Positions 51,114-59,191 are shown, counted from the stretch's first letter. The stretch: DNA of 64,000 nucleotides from a bacterium (GCA_020849855.1 JADZFO010000034.1:1-64000); one strand, 5' to 3'. Numbers and translations: made by a program. The notes: generated by a model not told the origin, from the sequence alone.

Positions 51114-51138
51114 AGGCAGCCTCCAAAAACGGAACCAC

Positions 51139-51164
51139 AAGGGCGCCCGCAATGGGCGCCCTTT
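51139..51164 (+). terminator. Flagellin terminator
   Basis: Stem GGGCGCCC / GGGCGCCC (self-complementary) with loop GCAAT, flanked by AA and TTT, 25 bases after the flagellin stop. Confidence 0.85.
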
Positions 51165-51240
51165 GGCATTAGGTGCTTATAAACCGCAGAGGCGCTGAGG
51201 TGCAGAGACGCTGATTCCGGCAAACCAAAGGGACATAACG

Positions 51241-51280
51241 GGACGATGTCCCGCGCTCCATTCAGGACGATGTCCCGCGC
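51241..51280. repeat. Duplicated GGACGATGTCCCGCGC element
   Basis: Two identical 16-base copies (51241-51256 and 51265-51280); the inner GGACGATGTCC is palindromic and the first is followed by GCTCC, like the GGAGCGCGG elements at 31401 and 55481 in reverse orientation. Confidence 0.65.
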
Positions 51281-51312
51281 GAAATCAGGATGCTGCTCAC
51301 CTGCCTGTCTGG

Positions 51313-51318
51313 TATCAT
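51313..51318 (+). promoter_or_regulatory. -10 box TATCAT for tRNA-Arg
   Basis: TATCAT 11 bases before the tRNA 5' end; followed after the tRNA by TTTTT, a possible simple terminator. Confidence 0.5.
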
Positions 51319-51329
51319 CTTTGCCCCAT

Positions 51330-51402
51330 GGCCGCGTAGCTCAGCGGATAGAGCGACAGCCTCCGGAGCTGTAGGCCGCAGGTTCGAGTCCTGCCGCGGT
51401 CG
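51330..51402 (+). tRNA. tRNA-Arg (CCG anticodon)
   Basis: Cloverleaf: acceptor GGCCGCG / CGCGGTC (one G-T pair), D arm GCTC...GAGC, anticodon stem ACAGC / GCTGT with loop CTCCGGA (anticodon CCG, codon CGG), T arm GCAGG / CCTGC with loop TTCGAGT. CCA not encoded. Confidence 0.95.
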
Positions 51403-51437
51403 TTTTTCTCCTGCTGCGGCTCTCCATGCCGGCTACT

Positions 51438-51686
51438 TCATAGCTCGCCTTCTACCTCGCCAGTCCCCGGCTGCTCCCCACTTTCCCGGTATTTTGAGCG
51501 CACAGGCCAGCCAGGCCATTCGAAAAGCAGGGTCAGGGGGACTCCGATAGCGGCAATAGCCCATAGCGGCCAGTTTCGCGCAATCCAGTCGGCAGTGATT
51601 AGGCCCAGCATGGCCGGCACAAGCAGAAGCAGGATAAGGCCAAGACCGACGAGTGCCGCCCGGCCCAACTTGCGGCGTGATGTCAT
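51438..51686 (-). CDS. Small membrane protein, 82 aa, leaderless (cassette A)
   Basis: Two hydrophobic helices (ALVGLGLILLLLVPAMLGLI; LWAIAAIGVPLTLLF) and a polar Glu/Gly tail. ATG 51686 is exactly 6 bases after minus-strand TAAGAT (51693-51698), supporting a real gene. It lies between the intact tRNA-Arg and the truncated copy of the 63-residue membrane protein. Function unknown; the basic start MTSRRKLGR suggests an inner-membrane orientation with the N-terminus inside. Confidence 0.6.
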   Translation of the reverse strand: MTSRRKLGRAALVGLGLILLLLVPAMLGLITADWIARNWPLWAIAAIGVPLTLLFEWPGWPVRSKYRESGEQPGTGEVEGEL

Positions 51687-51692
51687 GTGAAC

Positions 51693-51698
51693 ATCTTA
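51693..51698 (-). promoter_or_regulatory. -10 box TAAGAT for cassette A gene
   Basis: TAAGAT, 6 bases, ATG 51686 on the minus strand. Confidence 0.45.
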
Positions 51699-51726
51699 CT
51701 GCGGAGTCGGCCTGGAGAGAGAAGGC

Positions 51727-51880
51727 TCAGGCTTTGGCCTGCTTCCCGCCACTTGCCAGCCCGTACCAGCTTTCACCGGCCAGGGCCGCGCTGAGCATCA
51801 GCGCCGGCAGCCACCACCAGATGTTGCTGTCCACCCAGTCGCCGCCCGTGAACATGGACCAGACCAGCAGCCCGGCCGCG
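51727..51880 (-). pseudogene. 5'-truncated copy of the 63-aa membrane protein gene
   Basis: Bases 51753-51882 match 52421-52550 at 127 of 130 positions. The copy has lost the first 13 or so codons, including the start, because the sequence switches into a tRNA-Arg copy at GGCCGCG. Its C-terminus also differs (SGGKQAKA instead of TTNRGLET). Unlikely to be translated from its original start. Confidence 0.8.
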
Positions 51881-51946
51881 CAACTCAGCGGATAGAGCGA
51901 CAGCCTCCGGAGCTGTAGGCCGCAGGTTCGAGTCCTGCCGCGGTCG
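51874..51946 (+). pseudogene. Degenerate second tRNA-Arg (CCG) copy
   Basis: 71 of 73 bases match the tRNA at 51330-51402. The two changes are T8 to C and G10 to A, hitting the nearly invariant U8 and breaking the first D-stem pair. No -10 box lies upstream; the sequence before it is the truncated membrane-protein gene. The acceptor GGCCGCG is shared by both parents at the junction. Confidence 0.85.
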
Positions 51947-51951
51947 CTTTC

Positions 51952-52392
51952 TTAACTGGCTGTCTCTTCAGGCACTACGGGTCGAAGGAACTTTCCGCAA
52001 GCCCAAAGCGCCAGACAGGGAGGGAAAATGCTAAGTGTTACCAGCATCCATCCTGAAAGAGAAAAAGGCCTTGCGGTGAGTGACCATATCCCGACAGCCA
52101 GCAGATATAGCACTACGGCCAACAGGTAGATCTGCAATTCCCTGGCTATTGATTTAAGTCTGCGGCATTGACCAGGTTGCAACTGGCTAGTTTCATTTTC
52201 TGTCCGGCGGAGCTGCATTGCAGTCATAACCAGGCCAAAGGCAGGTACTGCGGGGAGGTTCCAGACCAGCAAGGACGGAGGTCCACTCCAGTCCAACGCC
52301 AAGGCGGGGGCTGCCATGAGCAGCCAACCGATGGCAAAGAAACGGGTGGTGATAAGCTGCGACCTGACAGGGTCTGTTGCGAAAGGCCCCAT
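51952..52392 (-). CDS. Membrane protein, 146 aa, low GC (cassette B)
   Basis: Four hydrophobic segments (FAIGWLLMAAPALALDW; LPAVPAFGLVMTAMQL; LLAVVLYLLAVGIWSL; GWMLVTLSIFPPCLALWACG); no family recognised. Its ATG overlaps the stop of the 63-residue gene (TAATG), so they are cotranscribed. Base composition is foreign: 28 of 60 G+C in 52021-52080 in a genome mostly above 60 percent. It ends just before the degenerate tRNA copy. Confidence 0.6.
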   Translation of the reverse strand: MGPFATDPVRSQLITTRFFAIGWLLMAAPALALDWSGPPSLLVWNLPAVPAFGLVMTAMQLRRTENETSQLQPGQCRRLKSIARELQIYLLAVVLYLLAVGIWSLTARPFSLSGWMLVTLSIFPPCLALWACGKFLRPVVPEETAS

Positions 52393-52583
52393 TAAGTCTC
52401 CAGCCCGCGATTCGTAGTTGTTGCCAGCCCATACCAGCTTTCACCTGCCAGGGCCGCGCTGAGCATCAGCGCAGGCAGCCACCACCAGATGTTGCTGTCC
52501 ACCCAGTCGCCGCCCGTGAACATGGACCAGACCAGCAGCCCGGCCGCGCAGCAGCCAAACAAACCTGCCAGCAGTTTGCGCAT
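52392..52583 (-). CDS. Small membrane protein, 63 aa, leaderless
   Basis: MRKLLAGLFGCCAAGLLVW begins the first helix and WWWLPALMLSAALAGESWYG the second. ATG 52583 follows minus-strand TAAAAT (52591-52596) with 7 bases between. Intact parent of the truncated copy at 51727-51880 and coupled to the low-GC gene downstream. Divergent from lptF. Confidence 0.65.
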   Translation of the reverse strand: MRKLLAGLFGCCAAGLLVWSMFTGGDWVDSNIWWWLPALMLSAALAGESWYGLATTTNRGLET

Positions 52584-52590
52584 CGGCCTG

Positions 52591-52596
52591 ATTTTA
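52591..52596 (-). promoter_or_regulatory. -10 box TAAAAT for 63-aa membrane protein
   Basis: TAAAAT, 7 bases, ATG 52583 on the minus strand. A plus-strand TAGAAT at 52617-52622 may serve lptF with a leader of about 25 bases. Confidence 0.5.
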
Positions 52597-52653
52597 GCGC
52601 CGGGAGTGCCGCAATCTAGAATAAACCCGGCGGCTGGGCCGTCTGGACAAGCA

Positions 52654-53757
52654 GTGCGCATCGTCAGGATCATCGACCGCTATGTGTTCGCGGAAGCCTT
52701 TGGCCTTTTCATGGTCGGCTTCTGCGGCTTTCTCGCGTTCCTGCTGATCAACAAGCTTTTCCTGGAAGTCCAGGACCTGCTGAACCCGAATGTGCCGGCC
52801 ATCATGGTAATCCAGGCGGTGGCCCTGGAGGCGCCGAACTTCACCACCATGGCCCTGCCGGTGGCCATCCTCTTTGGCACCCTGATGAGCATGAGCCGTC
52901 TGGCCAAGGACAACGAGCTGACGGCGATGTTCACCAACGGCATCAGTCTCTACCGCCTCTTCCTGCCCTTCCTTTTGCTCTCCATGATTGCCGTCACGGC
53001 CTCCTACCTGACCAATGAGTACCTGCTGCCCAAGGCGGCGACAGTGCAGCAGCAGATCTACGACGCCTACCCGCAGATCGTGGGCAACGACAACCGTGAA
53101 CCGCCGCCCTTCATCGTCAAGCTGGAGAACGGCGAGTTCGTCACAGCCAGCTACTTCGACAAGAAGCAGGGCGTACTGAGCAATGTGATCCTTGATGACT
53201 GGTCCACGGAAGGCGGCAAGCGCCTGATCACCAGCACGACCGGCATCGCCGACGGCGAGACCCTGGTCCTGGGCCGCGACATGGGTAACCCGGCCATCCT
53301 CTTCCGCCAGGACCCCAACAGCGGGCTTTACACCGGCTTCACCAAGGAGCCGACGGAAATGGTGCCCCTGGGCCTGGACCTGAAGGCCCAGGTTTCGGAG
53401 ATCAAGACGCCCCAGGAGCTGACCCAGAGCGACCTGGCGCGGCAGAGCAAGATCAAGAAGCAGACCGGCGAGAACCCGGCCCGCGACCTGACGGACTTCC
53501 ACCTGCGCTTTGCCGGGCCCTTCGCCTCGCTGGCCTTCGCCCTGGTGGCGATGCCGCTGAGCCTGAAGGCGCCGCGCGATGAGCGCCTGCTGGGCCTGGT
53601 GTTCTGCTTCCTGCTGGTAATGGTCTTCTACGTCCTGCACTTCATCTGCAAGCTGATGGGCTATAACGAAGTGCTGCCGCCCTGGGTGGGCGCCTGGCTG
53701 CCCAACATGGTCTATGCCTTCATCTCACTGCTGATCTTCCTCTACAGCCGCAAGTAA
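52654..53757 (+). CDS. LptF/LptG-family LPS export permease
   Basis: 367-residue YjgP/YjgQ-family protein. RIIDRYVFAEAFGLFMVGFC at the N-terminus, LEAPNFTTMALPVAILFGTL and LAKDNELTAMFTNGISLYRL (the coupling-helix region), a central periplasmic jellyroll domain with PFIVKLENGEFVTASY, and two C-terminal helices around PLSLKAPRDERLLGLVFCFL. Inner-membrane half of the LptB2FG transporter that extracts LPS. GTG 52654 is the best start though its ribosome site is weak. Stop overlaps the next ATG (TAATG). Confidence 0.9.
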   Translation: MRIVRIIDRYVFAEAFGLFMVGFCGFLAFLLINKLFLEVQDLLNPNVPAIMVIQAVALEAPNFTTMALPVAILFGTLMSMSRLAKDNELTAMFTNGISLYRLFLPFLLLSMIAVTASYLTNEYLLPKAATVQQQIYDAYPQIVGNDNREPPPFIVKLENGEFVTASYFDKKQGVLSNVILDDWSTEGGKRLITSTTGIADGETLVLGRDMGNPAILFRQDPNSGLYTGFTKEPTEMVPLGLDLKAQVSEIKTPQELTQSDLARQSKIKKQTGENPARDLTDFHLRFAGPFASLAFALVAMPLSLKAPRDERLLGLVFCFLLVMVFYVLHFICKLMGYNEVLPPWVGAWLPNMVYAFISLLIFLYSRK

Positions 53758-55430
53758 TGTTCAGACGCAGGGATAAAGCCGAAGCGCCGACTGCCTCCGC
53801 CGATGCGGAGCAGGCCCTCGCTGCGGCTGCCGCGGCAGAGGCAGGCGCGGCCGGCGAGGCGGCGGCAGATGCTGCTGATCCCGGGCCCCTGAAGGGAACG
53901 CCAGCCGCGTCAGGCAAGGCTGCCAAGGATGCCAGGGATGGTAAAGCTGGCAAGACGCCGGAGCCGGAGCAGCGCAAGGGCAACGGCACGGCCCTGACCC
54001 TGCACTTCGCGCTGGACGGCACGATGACCAACATCGGCGTCTCCCGCGAGCGCAGCCGGCGCCAACGCGCCGCCGCCGCCAAGCGTGTGTCGCTGGGCGG
54101 GCATGAGCTGACCGAGCACGTGGATCTCAAACGCCGGCGGCGCAGTGTAGTGGCGGTGCAGCAGCAGATGCGCCGCGGCAGCCCGCTGCGGCAGTTCTTC
54201 ATGGGGATCCTCTATTTCCTGAAGTGGCTCTTCATCCCGCGCTTCAAGATCCTGATCATCGAGCGCTATATCTGGGGCGAGGCCCTGGGCTATTTCCTGG
54301 TCGGCTCGATGGCCTTCACCTTCTTCATGATCGTCACCACGGTCTTCACCCTGGGCGAGAAGATCTTCACGAAGAACATCCCGCCCTTCACGGTGACTAA
54401 GGTCCTGCTGCTCTCGGCCCCGGCCTTCCTGGTGCTGGCCATCCCGGTGGCGCTGCTTTTCGCCACCCTGATGTGCATGAACCGCCTGAACCGCGATAAC
54501 GAGATCATCGCGATGACCACCAATGGCGTGAGCCTCTACCGCATCTTCACGCCCTTCATCGCGCTTGCCATCGGCGCCGGAATCATGACCTGGTACATCT
54601 ATGAGCATGTTGTGCCGCCCAACAACCGGACCTACAAGGAAACGCTGAAGGTCTTCTGGGAAGCCCAGGTGGTGGACTTCATCAAAGAAGGCATCGTCAT
54701 CTCGGCGCCGGACCGCAAGTTCTTCTATGTTGACCACATCAACAAGGAAGAGGGCGTCATGTATGGCCTGCGGCTCTATGACTTCTTCAAGGAAGACAAG
54801 AGCAAAAGGAACTTCCCGCGCATCTTCCTGGCGGAGCAGGCCTATATCCGCGACCAGTTCCTGGTGCTGCAGGGCGTGACTTTCTTTGAGCTGGACCAGA
54901 CCAGCGGCGACACCCTGGTGCAGGCCAACATGGAGCAGGTGCGCATCGACATCGGCACCAAGCTGTCAGAATATCCGCTGACACCCCACCCCACGGAGCT
55001 TTCGGCGACCGACCTGCGCACCAGGATCCAGCGCAACCGCGATTCCCTGGCGGCGCGCAAGTTCCCCGACCCCGGCCTCTTTGCGCGCTTCAACCGCGAC
55101 ATGACCGAGTACTACTTCAAGTACAGCATCCCGCTGGCCTGCCTGGCCTTCGTGCTGGTAGCGGTGCCGGTCAGCCTGCGCGGCCCGCGCGACGAGCGCA
55201 ACATGGGCCTGATCCTGACCTTTGTGCTGGTGATGATCTACTACGTGATCTTCTTCACCTGCCGCGAGGTGGGCAGCCGCGGCGTGATGGTGCAAAAGCC
55301 GATCATCGTGGCAGGGAAGACCATTGTGCCCCAGGGCGGCAATGCCTTCCCGCCCTATATCGCAGGCTGGCTGGCCCCCAGCGTCTTCTTTGTCGGCGCG
55401 GCCTTCCTGATCTGGAAAGCGCGGAAGTAG
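53757..55430 (+). CDS. LptF/LptG-family LPS export permease with long N-terminal extension
   Basis: 557 residues; the permease core begins only near residue 160 (KILIIERYIWGEALGYFLVG) and shows LLLSAPAFLVLAIPVALLFA, RLNRDNEIIAMTTNGVSLYR, a periplasmic domain and AVPVSLRGPRDERNMGLILT. The first 150 residues are an Ala/Gly-rich then Arg/Lys-rich cytoplasmic segment not present in typical LptF/G. ATG overlaps the lptF-like stop. Together the pair should form the LptFG heterodimer; lptB is not in the window. Confidence 0.9.
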   Translation: MFRRRDKAEAPTASADAEQALAAAAAAEAGAAGEAAADAADPGPLKGTPAASGKAAKDARDGKAGKTPEPEQRKGNGTALTLHFALDGTMTNIGVSRERSRRQRAAAAKRVSLGGHELTEHVDLKRRRRSVVAVQQQMRRGSPLRQFFMGILYFLKWLFIPRFKILIIERYIWGEALGYFLVGSMAFTFFMIVTTVFTLGEKIFTKNIPPFTVTKVLLLSAPAFLVLAIPVALLFATLMCMNRLNRDNEIIAMTTNGVSLYRIFTPFIALAIGAGIMTWYIYEHVVPPNNRTYKETLKVFWEAQVVDFIKEGIVISAPDRKFFYVDHINKEEGVMYGLRLYDFFKEDKSKRNFPRIFLAEQAYIRDQFLVLQGVTFFELDQTSGDTLVQANMEQVRIDIGTKLSEYPLTPHPTELSATDLRTRIQRNRDSLAARKFPDPGLFARFNRDMTEYYFKYSIPLACLAFVLVAVPVSLRGPRDERNMGLILTFVLVMIYYVIFFTCREVGSRGVMVQKPIIVAGKTIVPQGGNAFPPYIAGWLAPSVFFVGAAFLIWKARK

Positions 55431-55596
55431 TCTCCGTAGAGGCGGCTCGTAAACTTGAACACGGGCAACCTGCCGCAATTGGAGCGCGGGCACCCTGCCC
55501 GCTTCCCCTACAGGCGGCTGTTAATCCTAGACGCCTTAGGAGAGAAGATGCGGCCTGGGAGGCCGCGCTCCGACAAGAACCAGAAATCAGCAATCA
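55431..55596. repeat. Intergenic GGAGCGCGG-type inverted repeat
   Basis: GGAGCGCGG at 55481-55489 pairs with CCGCGCTCC at 55563-55571 (9-bp arms); the left arm continues as GGAGCGCGGGCACCCTGCCC, itself palindromic in GCGGGCA...TGCCCGC. No gene seen in this gap. Confidence 0.65.
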
Positions 55597-58500
55597 TCAA
55601 TCCGCGGTGATGTACACCGGCCGCCACACGCCGCCGTTGCCGACGATGTCCACCACCTGCAGGGCAATGGTGTTCGCCTCGCCGGGCTTCAGGTACTGCG
55701 TGATGTCGGTGACCGTCTGCTTCTGGAATACTGTCGCCTCGTGGTCGGTGAAAGAGCCGTGCAGGGCCACGCGCTGGCCGTTAATCCAGACCACATAGCC
55801 ATCGTCGACACCGTCGCAGATCAGGCGGATGGTCGCGTCGTTCCAGTCTGCCGGCGCGTCGACCGTCGTGCGGTACCAGGCCATGCCGTCATAGCTGATT
55901 CCCCACTGCTCCCACCAGGCCGGCAGCTTGTGTGGCTCCCAGCCAGCGGCTTCCAGCTGCGCGGCGGTGGCGTCCGAGTCCGCCCCAGACAGCGGCAGCA
56001 TCCAGCCCGCCGCCTCGCCCTCCTGCTGCGGATCGAGCCTGAAGTGCCAGCCCTCATCCAGCCCGAGGATGCCGTTGGCACGCTTGACGGCGAATTCGTG
56101 CAGTCGCTCAGGGGACATATTTGTGGCGGGAAAGCGAGACACTTTCAGGTTGTACTCAACATCGGCTGGCACATCGGCATACTGACCATTTCCCAGAAGC
56201 CTCACTCCATGATGGTCTTTCGCTGCAAATCGAATCAATTCGCCAAGCAACCAGCCCCCCGCAGCACCACTATGATCCAGGCTGGAAACTATCAAGAGTC
56301 CAGTCTTGCTACTGTCTGATGCGTCGCCAACGACATGTGTGGCGAACACCTGATCAAAGGTGATTACATTGTCAAGATCATGAGTGTCAAACAGTCTGAT
56401 GAGCGGATCAACTTCATGCGTAATTCCCAGTTCATCCACCGGTACAACCTGTGAGTAATCCCGAATGAGGTCGTAAGACTGCAAGCGCAGTACTTGTAGG
56501 CAAGTCAGTGGTTCAAATCCCTGCGGAGCCTTGCTGTCATCCCCGATTGGACCTACCGGTGGGACCAGCACAGCGTCCCGCCAGTGCATATGACTAACAG
56601 TATTGAAACCACCGGGCCACTTTGAAGCCAGTAGAACAACTGCACCCCCTCGGGCCAAAAACCCTACAAGATCGTGCGTAAGCACACTTGTCAGTACCAC
56701 TTCAACCGCATTGTCCGCCCCAAGCGTCCGTGGCGGCCTTTTGTTTGGATTGAGTGTCAGGACTTCATCTGAGGTGAGCGGAAGCGGTGTAACCCACGAC
56801 GGTAACAGTCCCTCGAGCTGGGTGTAGCCACCCGCCATGACATTGCAGTTCAGCGGTGCAGCCGACCCACTCGCTTCAGAATGTTTGCGATCCAGCCTCC
56901 CCGGCTCGCCCGGCTTCCTCTCCGCAGGGTCATAGTCGCCGACATGCACCGGGCTGTCGGTGTGGTCGCCGTGCCAGGCCCACTGCTCGGGAGTCCAGCG
57001 CGGGCGGTCGAGGTCGTCGAGCAAGCCTGCGCGGATCAGCGGCATGTCGCGGATACAGTTGACGGTGTAGCCCGCGTAGCGCGGGTCGGCGTGCATGAGC
57101 TCCATCTGGAAGCGGCGGGACTGCATCGCGTAGTCATAGCTCTGCGGCAGCAGGTAATCGCGGATGATGTCCTCACCCTCGGGCAGGCCAGCGTTGTAGC
57201 GCGCGCGCAGCTTGGCCTCGGTCTCCAGCACGCTGTCCATGCAGCGCGGGAACCAGTAAGGCCAGCCGCCCTGCGGCGCGATGGCGCTGTAGGTACTGGG
57301 CTGGTCCATACTCACTGGTCCAACTGGACCCGGCAGCGCAAACCTGACCGAACCCCTGAACTTCGGATCCACGCCACGCATCAGCTCCTCATAACTTGGT
57401 GGGTTTATGACGCTTATGAGCGCCTCCGTATCTGGCCAGGTGTTGAACAGGATGCTCTCGCCGATCAGGTAGGGCTTTGCCGGCAGCGCGTCGAGCTGCC
57501 TGGGCAGCCGGCCCATGAGGTGGCGTTCCCACTGCGGATTGTTGAAGTAGTTGTCCTCGCCATACCAGTCGGTGGTGGCGATGTTGCTATGGCTGAACCA
57601 GGAGTTGTTGTCCTGGATCGGCGTGTCGGTCATAGACTTACCCATGGCGTAGAGCGTGTCCATCACGCTCTGGTCCTCGACCCCGGCCTCGACGCTCATG
57701 GAGCGCAGGATGATGCTGGGATGGTTGCGGTCGCGGGCCATGAAGCGCTCGTAGAGCCTTTCGTAAGACGCGCGGTCCTTCTCGGCGAAGGTGCAGTGCC
57801 AGCTTGGGTACTCCTGCCAGATCAGCACGCCCATCTCGTCGGCGAGGTCATAGAAGTAGTCCGGCATGTTGACCAGGCAGACGGTCTCGGCATTGAAGCC
57901 GGCAGCCTTAAGCTGGCGGAACTCCTCGCGGACGACATCCGGCGGCGGGCAGGGCGCGACGATGCGCGGGTAGTAGCCCCAGTTGAGGGCGCTGCGGATG
58001 TAGAGCGGTTCGCCGTTGAGGAGGAACTGGGAGCCGGAGGTTTCGATGGAGCGGAAGGCAAAGTCTTGAACAACTCTGTCTGGCCTAAACTTGAAGTAGT
58101 CGGCAGGATTAAACTCAGCGGTCCAGTCGGCTTCGAGTGCAATCCACGCTCGAAAGACAACTGGATTGCTTCCTGTCCATAGTTGAATCTGAGAAGCCTC
58201 AATCTGAGTTCTGAGTTGAATCAAACCAGGTTGGCTGTTAGTGATCAAGAATCGCGTGTCAGGACTGAGTCGCATTATGGTGTCCAAGTCGCGCGGGAAT
58301 CGCTCACACCACTTTATAGAAGGCCTTACGGATTCAGGCTGATCACCTTCATACTGAATTTCGATTTCTATTGTTCCGTCTGGGTCCGCATTGATTTTGA
58401 TTCCATCAGGTTTAATGGTAACCGCTCCAGTCTCATACATCCGCACATCCTGCCAGATACCGCCGTGGTGTGGGCAGATCATCGACAGGAAGCCCTGGGT

Positions 58501-59160
58501 CAGGTGGTCTGGCAGTTCGTCAACATACACGATCAATTCGTTCTCGCCGGGGCGGATGGCGTCTGTCGCCTCTACCCGCCAGCGGACATAGTCGCCGACA
58601 TTGCCGCCCAGCCACTGGCCGTTGAGCCAGACCCCGGCGACCGTGGAGACGGCGTCGAATTCGATCCAGGTACGTTTGGTAGGGGCCGCAGAAATGCGGC
58701 CCATATCGTTGCCGTTAGAAGCGGGCCGCATTTCTGCGGCCCCTACAGGCGAGTCAAGACTCGCCCCTACAAGCGGGTCAAGACCCGCCACTATGGTCTT
58801 CCGATACCACCCCGCCTGGTTGTAATCAATGCCCAGCACCTGCTCCCAGGCGCAGGGGACGGCGATTGGCTGCCACTGCAGGGCGATGATGCCGCGGTTC
58901 ATGTACTTCGCCAGCACAGGCGCGGTGTCGCCAGTCATCAGCTCGGCCGGGATGACTTCTTCCAGCGCAGGGTCCAGCGTGGGCCAGTCGCAACGGTCAT
59001 CGCGGTTCTCGACCACGTCGATCAGCGGAGCAGTCGGCGCGACCTGCCAACCCTTGCCGGAAAGCGAGACAGCGTTTGGGCGCTCGTAGGCCTGCGCGAT
59101 GCTGCTGAGAGCCAGCAGGCAGGCAGGCAGGAGGGCAAAGGCGAGGCTGGTGATGCGCAT
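55597..59160 (-). CDS. Exported GH2-family glycosidase, 1187 aa
   Basis: Signal peptide (ALLPACLLALSSIAQA), then a GH2 jellyroll (CAWEQVLGIDYNQAGWYRKT; VAGVWLNGQWLGGNVGDYVR), Ig-like domain, TIM barrel (SQFLLNGEPLYIRSALNWGY; YFYDLADEMGVLIWQEYPSW; ARDRNHPSIILRSM) and extra C-terminal beta domains. The acid/base position reads SVEAG (E491) instead of the usual NE pair, and LIGES (E568) is the candidate nucleophile. A 37-residue insertion near residue 125 is made of palindromic DNA repeats, and two stretches (about 56180-56850 and 58060-58470) are lower in GC. ATG 59160 is 6 bases after TACTAT. Substrate unknown. Confidence 0.85.
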   Translation of the reverse strand: MRITSLAFALLPACLLALSSIAQAYERPNAVSLSGKGWQVAPTAPLIDVVENRDDRCDWPTLDPALEEVIPAELMTGDTAPVLAKYMNRGIIALQWQPIAVPCAWEQVLGIDYNQAGWYRKTIVAGLDPLVGASLDSPVGAAEMRPASNGNDMGRISAAPTKRTWIEFDAVSTVAGVWLNGQWLGGNVGDYVRWRVEATDAIRPGENELIVYVDELPDHLTQGFLSMICPHHGGIWQDVRMYETGAVTIKPDGIKINADPDGTIEIEIQYEGDQPESVRPSIKWCERFPRDLDTIMRLSPDTRFLITNSQPGLIQLRTQIEASQIQLWTGSNPVVFRAWIALEADWTAEFNPADYFKFRPDRVVQDFAFRSIETSGSQFLLNGEPLYIRSALNWGYYPRIVAPCPPPDVVREEFRQLKAAGFNAETVCLVNMPDYFYDLADEMGVLIWQEYPSWHCTFAEKDRASYERLYERFMARDRNHPSIILRSMSVEAGVEDQSVMDTLYAMGKSMTDTPIQDNNSWFSHSNIATTDWYGEDNYFNNPQWERHLMGRLPRQLDALPAKPYLIGESILFNTWPDTEALISVINPPSYEELMRGVDPKFRGSVRFALPGPVGPVSMDQPSTYSAIAPQGGWPYWFPRCMDSVLETEAKLRARYNAGLPEGEDIIRDYLLPQSYDYAMQSRRFQMELMHADPRYAGYTVNCIRDMPLIRAGLLDDLDRPRWTPEQWAWHGDHTDSPVHVGDYDPAERKPGEPGRLDRKHSEASGSAAPLNCNVMAGGYTQLEGLLPSWVTPLPLTSDEVLTLNPNKRPPRTLGADNAVEVVLTSVLTHDLVGFLARGGAVVLLASKWPGGFNTVSHMHWRDAVLVPPVGPIGDDSKAPQGFEPLTCLQVLRLQSYDLIRDYSQVVPVDELGITHEVDPLIRLFDTHDLDNVITFDQVFATHVVGDASDSSKTGLLIVSSLDHSGAAGGWLLGELIRFAAKDHHGVRLLGNGQYADVPADVEYNLKVSRFPATNMSPERLHEFAVKRANGILGLDEGWHFRLDPQQEGEAAGWMLPLSGADSDATAAQLEAAGWEPHKLPAWWEQWGISYDGMAWYRTTVDAPADWNDATIRLICDGVDDGYVVWINGQRVALHGSFTDHEATVFQKQTVTDITQYLKPGEANTIALQVVDIVGNGGVWRPVYITAD
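58679..58790. repeat. Cluster of palindromic GTAGGGGC repeats inside a coding sequence
   Basis: At least four units: 58679-58702 and its inverse 58723-58746 (GCCGCA...TGCGGC cores), then 58747-58770 (GGCGAGTC-AA-GACTCGCC) and 58771-58790 (GCGGGTC-AA-GACCCGC). Each full unit has GTAGGGGC or its complement at one end. They are translated in frame within the glycosidase. Confidence 0.85.
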
Positions 59161-59166
59161 GCGGCA

Positions 59167-59172
59167 ATAGTA
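59167..59172 (-). promoter_or_regulatory. -10 box TACTAT for leaderless glycosidase gene
   Basis: TACTAT, 6 bases, ATG 59160 on the minus strand. Confidence 0.5.
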
Positions 59173-59191
59173 GCGCGAAGAACAAGGCGGC

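Noticed and set aside
51290-51550. Plus-strand 86-codon frame across tRNA-Arg
   Set aside because: It reads through the tRNA and antisense to the 82-aa gene; no start signal.
51313-52583. Integrative element at tRNA-Arg
   Set aside because: No integrase, excisionase or defined att core is present; the junction is explained by a 7-base microhomology.
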